Positions 6,612 to 13,979 are shown, numbered from the stretch's first letter. The stretch is 20,761 bases of DNA from Bacillota bacterium (GCA_023431215.1 JAEYXR010000093.1:1-20761); one strand, 5' to 3'. Notes: generated by a model from the sequence alone, not told the origin. Numbers and translations: made by a program.

Positions 6612-7356
6612 CCAGCTCCTTCCAGATGGTATTAAAGTACTTCCGGAACGATGGATGGTCTCGTCGCTGAAGCGGTGGCAACTCCCTTAGCTCATCAAGG
6701 CTGTGAATAGCCTTTACATTGGCGGGTCGTTTGGATAAAACAATGATTCGGTCAGACAAGCTGACACTTTCGCTGATATCGTGTGTGACCAAAAGCGCTG
6801 TTTTATGTTCTTGCCGAATAATGGAATAAATATCAGCAGATACCGAAAGCCTTGTTTGATAATCCAAGGCGGAAAAAGGTTCATCCAGAAGTAAAATTTT
6901 GGGGTCTGTTGCCAGAGTTCTAATCAGGGCACATCGCTGACGCATACCGCCGGAAAGCTGAGAAGGTGTTTTATGAATAAACTCTCCCAGTCCATACCGC
7001 TGCAGAAGTTCTTTTACATGTGCCTGACGCTGGGGGGTGTTTTGGTGTTGTATCTCCAGTCCAAGGGTAACATTGGCCCAGATGGTCCTCCAGGAAAACA
7101 ACTGGTCTTTTTGCGGCATATAACCAATTTTGGGTGACGGTGCCGAAACTGTGTCACCGTCCACGGTTACCGTTCCGGACGATGCCGGCTCCAGCCCGGC
7201 TATTACAGATAATAAGGTGGATTTGCCGCATCCGGACGGCCCAACGATGCTGACAAATTCTCCGTCAGAGATGCTAAAGTTGATTCCGCGCAGTGCATCT
7301 ATTTCCCCATCCGGCGCCTGGTATGTCAGGTCGACGTTTTGTAGTTGTACAATCAT
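6598..7356 (-). CDS. ABC importer ATP-binding protein (SsuB/TauB/ThiZ-like)
   Basis: A 252-residue cytoplasmic ATPase with the full ABC set: Walker A GPSGCGKST (39-47), Q-loop Gln82, signature LSGGM (134-138), Walker B with catalytic Glu (LLLDEP, 155-160), D-loop SALD and switch His192. It powers the permease encoded next and is the first gene of the operon. A ribosome binding site (GGAAGGAG) lies about 11 bases before the ATG, with the palindrome CCACCGGTGG between them. The C-terminal 50 residues follow the pattern of nitrate/sulfonate-type ATPases. Confidence 0.94.
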   Translation of the reverse strand: MIVQLQNVDLTYQAPDGEIDALRGINFSISDGEFVSIVGPSGCGKSTLLSVIAGLEPASSGTVTVDGDTVSAPSPKIGYMPQKDQLFSWRTIWANVTLGLEIQHQNTPQRQAHVKELLQRYGLGEFIHKTPSQLSGGMRQRCALIRTLATDPKILLLDEPFSALDYQTRLSVSADIYSIIRQEHKTALLVTHDISESVSLSDRIIVLSKRPANVKAIHSLDELRELPPLQRRDHPSFRKYFNTIWKELDVNV

Positions 7357-7506
7357 ACCACCGGTGGCTCCTTCCGTACATTAAGGTAAGGGAACACAAA
7401 TGGCTCCCTGACTTATCATATGGTGCTTGCTGAAAAATGTGCGGCATAAAAAGGCTTGATAAAGCTGTACACAACAGTAAAAATACACCTGTTTATAGTC
7501 TGCACA

Positions 7507-7567
7507 AAAAAGAAAAACCGCCAGACCCAAAGCAAAAAGCAAGGGATCAAGCGGTTTTATTTTTTAA
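7507..7567 (-). terminator. Terminator of the NADH oxidase gene
   Basis: On the minus strand AAAACCGC (7558-7551) pairs with GCGGTTTT (7521-7514), with further interior pairing between GATCCC and GGGTC, followed by a T-rich tail. It sits between the oxidase stop and the ABC operon leader. Confidence 0.75.
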
Positions 7568-7590
7568 TCAATGGCACACCAGGTGAAATA

Positions 7591-8931
7591 CTATTCTGCA
7601 TCGGCACCAAGTGCGGCCATGGTAATATAATTATAGGGCTGGTTAAAATGGGGCAAAAAGAAAAGGTCAAGAAGCTTTAATTTATCTATGGTAACACCTT
7701 CTTGAATTGCCAAAGAGAACATATGCAAGCCAAGAGAAATATCATGCTTTGAGGCCATTTGTGCTCCTAAAATTACTCTGGTATCACGGTCATATACAAT
7801 CTTGAGCAACACTTTTTCATTATTTTTGGTGATAAACAAAGGCTTTTGGTAGTCCTCAAAGGAGGTGGAAGCTACATGTAAGCCCAGTAGCTTGGCTCTT
7901 TTCTCGGTAATACCGGTGGACAACATATGGTAGCCGCCAATACTGATGCCGTTGGAGCCCTGCACACCCTCTGTCTGGAGCTTGGTGCCACATACATTAT
8001 GTCCGGCAACAATACCCGACCTTACTGCATTGGAGGCAAGGGCAATATAGTTGGAGCCATGGAGGGTATTGTCCATCACGGTGGCGCAGTCACCAATGGC
8101 GTACACGTCTGCCATGCTAGTTTTCTGGGTGGTGTCTACAAGATACGCACCGTTTTTGTAACAGTCCAGCGTGTTTTTGCCCAGTGAGTTGTTGGGGGTA
8201 AAGCCAATGGCCAAAATAACCATATCAGCCGGATAACTTCCTTTGTCGGTAATTACACGCTCAACCTTGCCGTTGCCCTCCAAAGCGGTTACCTTCTGCC
8301 CAAAGGCAAGGTGAATGCCAATGTCTTGAAGCACACCATCCATTCGGGAGGTAAATTCTTCATCGTAATAGGTGCTGAGGCTGGTGGGGGCCACATCTAT
8401 GAGGGTAACCTCTCTTTTACACAGGCGAAAGGCCTCGGCAAGCTCAACGCCGATGTAGCCGGCGCCTACCACCACTATATTTTTCAGCTCTTGGTTATTA
8501 AGCTTTTCTATAACATCTCTGGCATTTTGGTAAAGTTTTACCTGCTGTACGTTTTCCAGCTCCATCCCCGGCAGCTTTGGCAAAATAGGCAAAGAACCGG
8601 TGGCTAAAATAAGCTTGTCGTAGCTTTCAACTATTTTTTCTCCGGTGTGTGTTTCTGCATATACCTTTTTTGCCGCAAAATCAATGTTGCTTATTTTGGT
8701 CTGCATATGAATTGTTGCACCTTTTTCCTCCAGCTTTTCTTTAGAGGAATAAAAAAGTCCGTCGGCGCTGCTGATTTGGTTACCAATCCACAAAGCCATG
8801 CCACAGCCCAAAAAACTGATGTTATCGTTTTGGTCAAAGGCAACCACCTCTTGCCCGGGATAATGGTCTAAAATTGTGTTTATTGCGGCTGTTCCCGCAT
8901 GATTTACGCCTACCACAACAATTTTACTCAT
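7591..8931 (-). CDS. nox: NADH oxidase, FAD-dependent, probably water-forming
   Basis: A 446-residue flavoprotein of the NADH oxidase/CoA-disulfide reductase family. It probably reduces O2 to water with NADH, regenerating NAD+ and removing oxygen. It shows an N-terminal FAD fold (VVVGVNHAG; His11 is the conserved active-site His), the redox-active Cys43 in SFLGCG that forms the Cys-sulfenic acid, a second Rossmann motif for NADH (VVVGAGYIG, about 158-166), the FAD signature YAIGDCA, and a C-terminal dimer region ending LPHFNQPYNYI, typical of Nox enzymes. The start is the ATG at 8931, with AGAGGTG about 6 bases upstream on the minus strand; an in-frame GTG at 8940 lies in that site. CoA-disulfide reductase is the alternative activity. 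It is a single-gene unit. Confidence 0.9.
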   Translation of the reverse strand: MSKIVVVGVNHAGTAAINTILDHYPGQEVVAFDQNDNISFLGCGMALWIGNQISSADGLFYSSKEKLEEKGATIHMQTKISNIDFAAKKVYAETHTGEKIVESYDKLILATGSLPILPKLPGMELENVQQVKLYQNARDVIEKLNNQELKNIVVVGAGYIGVELAEAFRLCKREVTLIDVAPTSLSTYYDEEFTSRMDGVLQDIGIHLAFGQKVTALEGNGKVERVITDKGSYPADMVILAIGFTPNNSLGKNTLDCYKNGAYLVDTTQKTSMADVYAIGDCATVMDNTLHGSNYIALASNAVRSGIVAGHNVCGTKLQTEGVQGSNGISIGGYHMLSTGITEKRAKLLGLHVASTSFEDYQKPLFITKNNEKVLLKIVYDRDTRVILGAQMASKHDISLGLHMFSLAIQEGVTIDKLKLLDLFFLPHFNQPYNYITMAALGADAE

Positions 8932-9017
8932 AGTCAGCACCTCTTTATCATTTATTTTTATTAAAATATTTTAAAAATAGAGCTTCGTCTTTCAGTGTCT
9001 TGTTAAGGAAACGGTTT

Positions 9018-9060
9018 TATGTTAACCCTGTATACTCCGGCACCCTTAAGGTTAAACATA
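9018..9060. repeat. Inverted repeat in the nox leader
   Basis: TATGTTAACC (9018-9027) and GGTTAAACATA (9050-9060) are inverted repeats with one extra base, 22 bases apart. They lie 87-129 bases before the nox ATG and could be a leader stem or an operator pair. A second dyad, GCATAG/CTATGC, is at 9075-9093. The 8932-9158 gap holds no gene. Confidence 0.45.
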
Positions 9061-9074
9061 GATTTATTATTTGA

Positions 9075-9093
9075 GCATAGCAAAAAACTATGC
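9075..9093. repeat. Short dyad upstream of nox
   Basis: GCATAG and CTATGC flank CAAAAAA as a 19-base dyad. The site lies in the probable nox promoter region and could be a regulator site. I could not place a convincing -35/-10 pair here. Confidence 0.35.
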
Positions 9094-9158
9094 GTATAAG
9101 CCTGTACACAAACAACAAAAGAAAGGCGTGTATCAGGTGATAATAACGTATGCAAACT

Positions 9159-9180
9159 AAAAAAACTTGTTTGGGCAAGT
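9159..9180 (-). terminator. Terminator of the PH-domain gene
   Basis: On the minus strand ACTTG-CCCAAA-CAAGT is followed by seven T residues, 16 bases past the stop of the gene at 9196. The stem is short (5 bp) but correctly placed. Confidence 0.6.
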
Positions 9181-9195
9181 GGCCAATTTTGTAAT

Positions 9196-9570
9196 CTAAA
9201 GCACAAAGGTGCTGATGATACGGCAAATTTGGCTCACATTGCTGCCAGAGGTAAACTCAAACCTTACTTTACCAATACCGCTGTACCAAAGCTCCAGCTC
9301 AGAATCCAAGTCCAGCATGCCGGAGGTCTCAATAGAAAAGGCCTGGATTTTGCTGTAGGGCAAGGAAGAGATATCTCTTTTTTTGCCGGTAATGCCCTGT
9401 ACATTGATGGCAAAAATACGCTTGTTGGTAAATACCACACCATCCCGCACAGATTGAAAGGCGGAGATAATTTCCTCACCGGGCACAAACATGGTGCTGA
9501 GAGTTTCTACAAAAGCTCCGGGGGAAGCAGGCTTTAGCTTTAAAAAACTGGCATTTTCAAAATCAATCAT
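9196..9570 (-). CDS. Bacterial PH-domain protein (bPH_1 type)
   Basis: A 124-residue soluble protein consisting almost wholly of one bacterial pleckstrin-homology domain (PF08000 type, as in B. subtilis YvbH). Family landmarks are the VFTNKRIFAI strand (about 46-55), the Tyr-Ser-Lys-Ile turn (72-75), the acidic Leu-Asp-Ser-Glu-Leu-Glu-Leu strand and a C-terminal helix. No signal peptide or membrane segment is visible. Structures from this family form ring oligomers; the cellular role is not established. AGGAG lies 8 bases before the ATG, and a good promoter sits at 9628-9655. The gene is monocistronic. Confidence 0.85.
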   Translation of the reverse strand: MIDFENASFLKLKPASPGAFVETLSTMFVPGEEIISAFQSVRDGVVFTNKRIFAINVQGITGKKRDISSLPYSKIQAFSIETSGMLDLDSELELWYSGIGKVRFEFTSGSNVSQICRIISTFVL

Positions 9571-9627
9571 TTGGGGTACTCCTGTCTTTTACTGCAAGCT
9601 GTACTTGCATATAAGGGATTTGCCTTT

Positions 9628-9655
9628 ATTATATAGCCCGTACAAAAAAAAGCAA
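9628..9655 (-). promoter_or_regulatory. Promoter of the PH-domain gene
   Basis: On the minus strand TTGCTT (9655-9650) and TATAAT (9633-9628) are spaced by 16 bases. The leader carries a small hairpin (GCAAG/CTTGC, near 9594-9608) before the ribosome binding site. Confidence 0.7.
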
Positions 9656-9702
9656 TACAATGGGTAATAAATTTACGAATTAATCAAAGTTATTTAAACA
9701 GC

Positions 9703-9731
9703 TGTACACCAAAGATAAATTATGCTACAAT
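9703..9731 (+). promoter_or_regulatory. Promoter candidate for the MFS leader RNA
   Basis: TGTACA (9703-9708) and TACAAT (9726-9731) are spaced by 17 bases, and TGC directly before the -10 makes it an extended -10 element. Transcription would start near 9738, about 376 bases before the MFS start codon. The match at -35 is only 4 of 6. Confidence 0.5.
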
Positions 9732-9805
9732 ACCCATGTTAAAACGTTGGCATCATTTCTAAAATTTTGCTGTAACAGTAAATTTTGTGTTGCTGTGGGT
9801 GCAGA

Positions 9806-9838
9806 GGCAATACTGCTAAGCTGCTTTGCAGTTTTTTT
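9806..9838 (+). terminator. First terminator-like hairpin of the MFS leader
   Basis: ACTGC-TAAGCTGCTTT-GCAGT, with possible AA/TT pairs inside, followed by TTTTTTT. It lies about 95 bases after the candidate promoter, so a short RNA of about 100 bases could end here. Confidence 0.5.
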
Positions 9839-9902
9839 GCAGTGAACCAAGATTTATTTTGTGCAAATATTACTTAATCAAAGGCGAACGGGGGGCGTAC
9901 TC

Positions 9903-9992
9903 ATGGGTTGGAAAATGGTAGTTGTACTCATTACCGCAGGCAACTTTTGTGCCGCTGACGGGATAGGTGCGCCTTTTTTGCGGCAGCGGTAG
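9903..9992 (+). CDS. Possible 29-residue leader peptide upstream of the MFS gene
   Basis: A 29-codon frame starts at ATG 9903, 7 bases after a G-rich stretch (GGGGGG, 9890-9895), and stops with TAG at 9990. The peptide begins MGWKMVVVLITAG and ends PFLRQR. It lies wholly inside the structured leader and its stop codon abuts the CCGCTG/CAGCGG stem (9952-9989). Leader peptides of this kind control several drug-efflux genes by ribosome stalling, but I see no recognised stalling motif. The G-run is a poor ribosome binding site, and the frame may not be translated. Confidence 0.25.
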   Translation: MGWKMVVVLITAGNFCAADGIGAPFLRQR

Positions 9993-10016
9993 TCAATTTG
10001 CTCTTCCGATTCTATA

Positions 10017-10055
10017 CGGGAGCTGTGGCGCTGTGCTGCAGCTCCTTTTCTTTTT
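10017..10055 (+). terminator. Terminator-like hairpin just before the MFS gene
   Basis: GGAGCTG (10019-10025) and CAGCTCC (10039-10045) form a 7-bp G+C-rich stem followed by TTTTCTTTTT. No complete gene on this strand precedes it since position 3107 except the 4395 gene, so it is more likely an attenuator in the MFS leader than the end of an upstream gene. Confidence 0.65.
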
Positions 10056-10067
10056 ATAGGTGCAACT

Positions 10068-10099
10068 ATCCGCAATTGTACAAATATTATACTGCGGAT
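10068..10099 (+). promoter_or_regulatory. Hairpin abutting the MFS ribosome binding site
   Basis: ATCCGCA (10068-10074) pairs perfectly with TGCGGAT (10093-10099). The GGGAGA ribosome binding site begins at 10100, the very next base, so the hairpin could hide or present it. Confidence 0.45.
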
Positions 10100-10113
10100 G
10101 GGAGAATATCACC

Positions 10114-11316
10114 ATGAATATTAAAAAACAACTAAAACTAATTTTTACCTTGGACTTTTTAGGTTCCTTTAATTTGACCGATACAGTTTGGATGCTGCTT
10201 CTTGTTGCCCGGGGGTTTACTCTTTGGGAGGCAGGGATAGCAGAGGGCGTCTTTCATCTGGTAAGCTGCTGCTGTGAAATTCCCAGCGGAATGCTTGCCG
10301 ATGTGTTTGGTCGCCGCCGTGTTATGGTGGCCAGCTGGGCGGCCTTTGTTTGTGCCAGCGCCATGATGCTGTATTCTAATACCCTGTTGGGTGTTTGTGT
10401 GGCAATGGGGCTTAATGCCCTGGGGTACAATCTTTCCTCCGGTACCCGAGAGGCTCTTACCTATGATTCTCTGCTGGAAGCAGAACGGGAAGAGGAGTAT
10501 TTAAAAATCAGCTCATGGCAGAATGTTATCTGGCGGGGAACATCGGCTGTCTGCCGCCTGATGGCAGGGGTAGCCCTGCGGCTGGGGTACCGCATTTGTT
10601 ACGGACTTCATTTGTGCACCTCTGTGGTGGGTGGAGTAATCGCTGCTGCTTTGCAGGAGGCAAAACCCGGTGGGGAGCAAGATGATGCTGTGCCCAAGCC
10701 CAAAAATCTTTGGCAGCTGCCCCAAGCCATGATGAAGCAAACCAAGGAAACACTGCATTTTTTAAGGCAGACACCCCTTGCCTGCTTGTATATGCTTGCA
10801 GCTTCGGGTCTGGGTGGGTTTATTACCCTTACCGGCTTTTTTGTACAGCAGCATTTGGTGGAGCATGGGGCCGGTGGCACTGCCCTGTTGGGGCCCATTC
10901 TTTTTGGCATCAGCTTAGGCGGTGTGGCGGGGGCCAAACTGGCAATTCCTTTGGCAAAGCTGCGCCACCGCAACGCGGTGCTAATCTGCGGTATTCTTTC
11001 TGCTGCCGGAGTTGCTTTGTGCAGCTCACCACTGCCGGCGGTGTGTGTGGCAGGCGGTTTTTTTATGATGATTTGTGACGAAGCACTGTGTACTCTTACC
11101 GATGCTCGTCTGAACCAACTGTTTCCCTCTGCCCAGCGTGCAACACTGGTTTCTGTGTTCTCCATGAGCTTTAGCCTTGTAATGGTGGTACTTTCACCGT
11201 TGGTGGGTGCATGGTGCGGATTGTGGGGCACCGGTGTGGCGTTTGCCCTGTGTGCAGGGGTAATGCTGGCAGCAACCCTTGCAGGCCGGTTGTGGGTGGG
11301 CTATTTATTAAAGTAA
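10114..11316 (+). CDS. Major facilitator superfamily transporter, probable exporter
   Basis: A 400-residue protein of about 12 membrane segments. The loop 2-3 motif A is visible as GMLADVFGRRR, and the loop after segment 4 has the SGTREALTYDSL pattern common in Firmicute drug-type MFS proteins. A hydrophilic central loop (around residues 190-215) separates the two halves. The substrate cannot be read from the sequence. The start is the ATG at 10114, with GGGAGA 9 bases upstream; an in-frame ATG at 10060 would extend the protein through the leader hairpin and is rejected. It is monocistronic, preceded by a long structured leader and followed by a strong terminator, which suggests inducible control. 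Confidence 0.87.
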   Translation: MNIKKQLKLIFTLDFLGSFNLTDTVWMLLLVARGFTLWEAGIAEGVFHLVSCCCEIPSGMLADVFGRRRVMVASWAAFVCASAMMLYSNTLLGVCVAMGLNALGYNLSSGTREALTYDSLLEAEREEEYLKISSWQNVIWRGTSAVCRLMAGVALRLGYRICYGLHLCTSVVGGVIAAALQEAKPGGEQDDAVPKPKNLWQLPQAMMKQTKETLHFLRQTPLACLYMLAASGLGGFITLTGFFVQQHLVEHGAGGTALLGPILFGISLGGVAGAKLAIPLAKLRHRNAVLICGILSAAGVALCSSPLPAVCVAGGFFMMICDEALCTLTDARLNQLFPSAQRATLVSVFSMSFSLVMVVLSPLVGAWCGLWGTGVAFALCAGVMLAATLAGRLWVGYLLK

Positions 11317-11345
11317 CTGCCGATTGCAACACAACATAACATTAT

Positions 11346-11390
11346 AAAAAATGCAGCGTATTGAGGAGTTTTCTCATACGCTGCATTTTT
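11346..11390 (+). terminator. Terminator of the MFS gene
   Basis: AAAAATGCAGCGTA(T)TGAG and CTCATACGCTGCATTTTT form a stem of about 18 bp with one bulge and a short loop. Confidence 0.9.
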
Positions 11391-11478
11391 GCCTTATACT
11401 TCTGCCATTACAGAAGCTTTTGTCACTTTTGGCATTTTATAAACGCCCTAGTAATAGCGCTTTTTTTATATTATAATA

Positions 11479-11508
11479 TTGATTGTATACCAGAGTTGGC
11501 AGTATAGT
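11479..11508 (+). promoter_or_regulatory. Promoter of the ydjI-like operon
   Basis: TTGATT (11479-11484) and TATAGT (11503-11508) are spaced by 18 bases, giving a leader of about 50 bases to the first ATG, which has GGGAGG 9 bases upstream. Confidence 0.55.
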
Positions 11509-11564
11509 AAAGTGGAACGTTATTTCATATAGATAATAAAGTAAAAGCAGGGAGGAATTTTACT

Positions 11565-12863
11565 ATGGGAATTTTGAAGGCAGCGGCAAGCGCCATTGGC
11601 GGAGGCTTTGCAGATCAGTGGTTAGAGGTAATTGAGCCTGATGACATGGGCGACAATACGGTATTTACCCGTGGTGTTGCTGTGCGCAAAGGCGACAGCC
11701 GCAACCAAAACCGCAAGGGAACCTCCGATACAGTTTCAAACGGTTCAGTGATACATGTTTATCCCAACCAGTTTATGCTGTTGGTGGATGGCGGCAAAAT
11801 CATTGACTACACTGCAGAAGAAGGCTACTACACCGTTAATAATTCCTCTATGCCCTCGCTGTTTAGCGGCAGCTTTGGGGATGCGCTGGAAGAATCGCTG
11901 AACCGCATTAAGTTTGGTGGCGTTGCCCCTAGTGCCCAAAAGGTTTATTATATCAACCTGCAGGAGATTAAAGGCATTAAGTTTGGCACACGCAACCCCA
12001 TTAACTACTTTGATAATTTTTACAACTCCGAATTGTTTTTAAGGGCACACGGCACCTACTCCATCAAAGTGTCTGATCCCATTTTGTTTTACGCCGAGGC
12101 CATTCCCCGCAACCGTGACCGCGTAGAGATTTCAGACATCAACGAGCAGTATCTCTCCGAGTTTTTAGAGGCGCTGCAGGCTGCCATCAACCAGATGTCT
12201 GCTGACGGCGTACGTATCTCCTTTGTACCGTCCAAGGGCCGCGAGCTTAGCAAGTATATGTCCACCATTCTGGATGAGGACTGGAAAAAGCTCAGAGGCA
12301 TGGAGATTCAGGCAGTGGGTATTGCCAACATCTCTTACGATGATGATTCACAAAAACTGATTAATATGCGCAATCAGGGTGCTATGCTGGGTGACCCCAC
12401 TGTCCGGGAGGGTTATGTACAGGGCGCCGTTGCCCGTGGTATGGAGGCGGCAGGCTCCAACGCAGCAGGCTCTATGGCAGGCTTTATGGGCATGAATATG
12501 GGAATGCAGGCCGGCGGCGGCTTTGTTGGTGCGGCAAGCCAAAGCAACCAGGCACAGATGGCGCAACAGCAAAAGGCAGCGCCCCAGGCACCCAAAACCG
12601 TACAAAACGGCTGGGTCTGCAGCTGCGGACACACCAATGATGGCAAGTTTTGTGCCGAATGCGGTAAGCCCCGTCCTGTTTCTGAACAATGGGTATGCAG
12701 TTGCGGCCACAAAAATACAGGTAAATTTTGTCCCGAGTGCGGTAAAGCCCGCCCCATGGAAGTAAAATGCAGCAATTGCGGCTATGAGCCAGACGCTTCT
12801 AAGCCTGTGCCCAAGTTCTGCCCCGAATGCGGCGAACCCTTTGACTCCGAGGATAAGAAGTAA
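11565..12863 (+). CDS. ydjI: SPFH/Band-7 protein with three C-terminal zinc ribbons (YdjI-like)
   Basis: A 432-residue protein. Residues 1-270 resemble the SPFH/Band-7 'virion core' family (B. subtilis YdjI), which helps organise membrane domains; no membrane-spanning segment is evident. Residues 290-347 form a Gly/Met/Gln-rich, probably disordered linker. Residues 349-425 hold three zinc ribbons: Cys352/354/363/366, Cys378/380/389/392 and Cys402/405/419/422. The first two are near-identical 26-residue repeats with an unusual C-x-C first knuckle, pointing to a recent internal duplication. In B. subtilis, YdjI works with YdjG, YdjH and PspA at stressed membranes. The operon here is ydjI-ydjG-ydjH without pspA. 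The symbol is assigned by similarity and order. Confidence 0.85.
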   Translation: MGILKAAASAIGGGFADQWLEVIEPDDMGDNTVFTRGVAVRKGDSRNQNRKGTSDTVSNGSVIHVYPNQFMLLVDGGKIIDYTAEEGYYTVNNSSMPSLFSGSFGDALEESLNRIKFGGVAPSAQKVYYINLQEIKGIKFGTRNPINYFDNFYNSELFLRAHGTYSIKVSDPILFYAEAIPRNRDRVEISDINEQYLSEFLEALQAAINQMSADGVRISFVPSKGRELSKYMSTILDEDWKKLRGMEIQAVGIANISYDDDSQKLINMRNQGAMLGDPTVREGYVQGAVARGMEAAGSNAAGSMAGFMGMNMGMQAGGGFVGAASQSNQAQMAQQQKAAPQAPKTVQNGWVCSCGHTNDGKFCAECGKPRPVSEQWVCSCGHKNTGKFCPECGKARPMEVKCSNCGYEPDASKPVPKFCPECGEPFDSEDKK

Positions 12864-12902
12864 TGGTTTGGTTTATGTAATAATCAAGGAAGGAGCACTT
12901 CC

Positions 12903-13979
12903 ATGGCAACACTGACCTACAAATGCCCCAACTGTGACGGAGGTTTGCAGTTTGACCCCAAAACTCAGGATTTTGCCTGCGAATATTGCTTGAGTCACTT
13001 TACACAGACACAGCTGGATGCTCTTAATCCTGCGTTGGAAAAAGAGAGCACCAGTGCTCTGCCAAAGGATACTCCTGTACAACAAAAAGAAAGCCAGGGA
13101 GAAGCACACTATGCTGTGGTGTACAGCTGTCCCAGCTGTGGTGCGGAAGTAGTAACCGAAGATACCACTGCCGCTACCTTCTGCTACTACTGCCACAACC
13201 CCGTGGTGCTGCAGGGGCGGCTGGACGGTAACCTTACCCCCGACCGTGTCATTCCCTTTGCCATTACCCGGGAGCAGGCAACCAAGTCTTTTTTAGACTG
13301 GGCAAGTAAAAAATGGTTTGTCCCCAAAGCTTTTTTTGGCAAGGAGCAGATTGAAAAGCTCACAGGCGTTTACTATCCTTATTGGACTGCGGACTTTGAC
13401 CTTCACAGCTCTCTGGATGCTCATGGTACCCAAGTAAGAGTATGGCGCTCGGGCAATACCGAATATACCGAAACCAGGCACTTTAGAATAGTGCGGGAAG
13501 GTGACCTGAGTTTTGATGAGCTGATGCGAAATGCCCTTAACAAAGCGGACCATCAGCTGGCAGAGGGTATTTTGCCATTCGATTTTTCTAGGGCCAAGGA
13601 GTTTAATATGGGCTACCTATCCGGCTTTTTGGCAGAAAAGCGGGATATTGAACGCGCAGAGGTAGAAGGCAATGTTGAAGATGAAGCAAAAAACTACGCA
13701 CAAAACCTGCTGAGAGAAACCGCCGTGGGTTATGCAACGGTTATTCCAAAATTCACCCAGTCAGAGGTGAAAAAAAGTAACTGGCACTATGTTTTGCTGC
13801 CGGTGTGGGTACTTACCTACAAGGGCCGTGACGGTAACATGTATTACTACGCCATGAACGGACAAAACGGCAAGGTGTGCGGCAAGCTGCCCCTGGACAA
13901 AGGCCGAATGCTTGCCCTGTTTGCTGGGGTTTCTGTTCCGTTGTACCTGCTGTTGCTGCTGGGAGGTTGGCTGCTATGA
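12903..13979 (+). CDS. ydjG: Zinc-ribbon membrane protein (YdjG-like)
   Basis: A 358-residue protein with two N-terminal TFIIB-like zinc ribbons (Cys8/11/26/29 and Cys76/79/94/97), then a domain of about 230 residues rich in Trp and Tyr (around 155-330), and one C-terminal membrane helix (about 336-357). This order matches B. subtilis YdjG, which forms a membrane complex with YdjH and recruits PspA. The start ATG at 12903 follows AAGGAGCACTTCC. It lies 39 bases after the ydjI-like gene, and its stop overlaps the next start (ATGA), so the three genes are one operon with coupled translation. Confidence 0.83.
   Translation: MATLTYKCPNCDGGLQFDPKTQDFACEYCLSHFTQTQLDALNPALEKESTSALPKDTPVQQKESQGEAHYAVVYSCPSCGAEVVTEDTTAATFCYYCHNPVVLQGRLDGNLTPDRVIPFAITREQATKSFLDWASKKWFVPKAFFGKEQIEKLTGVYYPYWTADFDLHSSLDAHGTQVRVWRSGNTEYTETRHFRIVREGDLSFDELMRNALNKADHQLAEGILPFDFSRAKEFNMGYLSGFLAEKRDIERAEVEGNVEDEAKNYAQNLLRETAVGYATVIPKFTQSEVKKSNWHYVLLPVWVLTYKGRDGNMYYYAMNGQNGKVCGKLPLDKGRMLALFAGVSVPLYLLLLLGGWLL

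Larger units (their letters stand above)
9738..10113 (+). promoter_or_regulatory. Long structured 5' leader of the MFS gene, candidate attenuator or riboswitch
   Basis: A region of about 375 bases with no large gene but dense RNA-type structure. Three terminator-like elements follow each other: ACTGC/GCAGT plus seven T near 9806-9838; AAAGGCG (9880-9886) pairing with CGCCTTT (9970-9976) and a T6 run, enclosing 83 bases; and GGAGCTG/CAGCTCC plus a T-rich tail at 10019-10055. Between the last terminator and the start codon, ATCCGCA (10068-10074) pairs with TGCGGAT (10093-10099) right beside the ribosome binding site. I compared the enclosed 83 bases with the common riboswitch consensus sequences that I know and found no match. 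It may be a regulatory leader controlling the exporter. Confidence 0.5.

Noticed and set aside
7357..7506. TPP, FMN or other riboswitch before the ABC importer operon
   Set aside because: None of the conserved core sequences of these classes is present on the minus strand.
9000..9006. Rex operator upstream of nox
   Set aside because: Only one half-site (TTGTTAA) is present; the partner half at the proper spacing is absent.
10608..11231. A 207-codon minus-strand frame inside the MFS gene
   Set aside because: It lies opposite a clear 12-helix transporter and its sequence has no recognisable features.
13877..13975. A longer N-terminus for the TPM-domain protein
   Set aside because: It would lie inside the preceding gene and put a non-signal sequence before a clear signal peptide; the ATG at 13976 has a good ribosome binding site.
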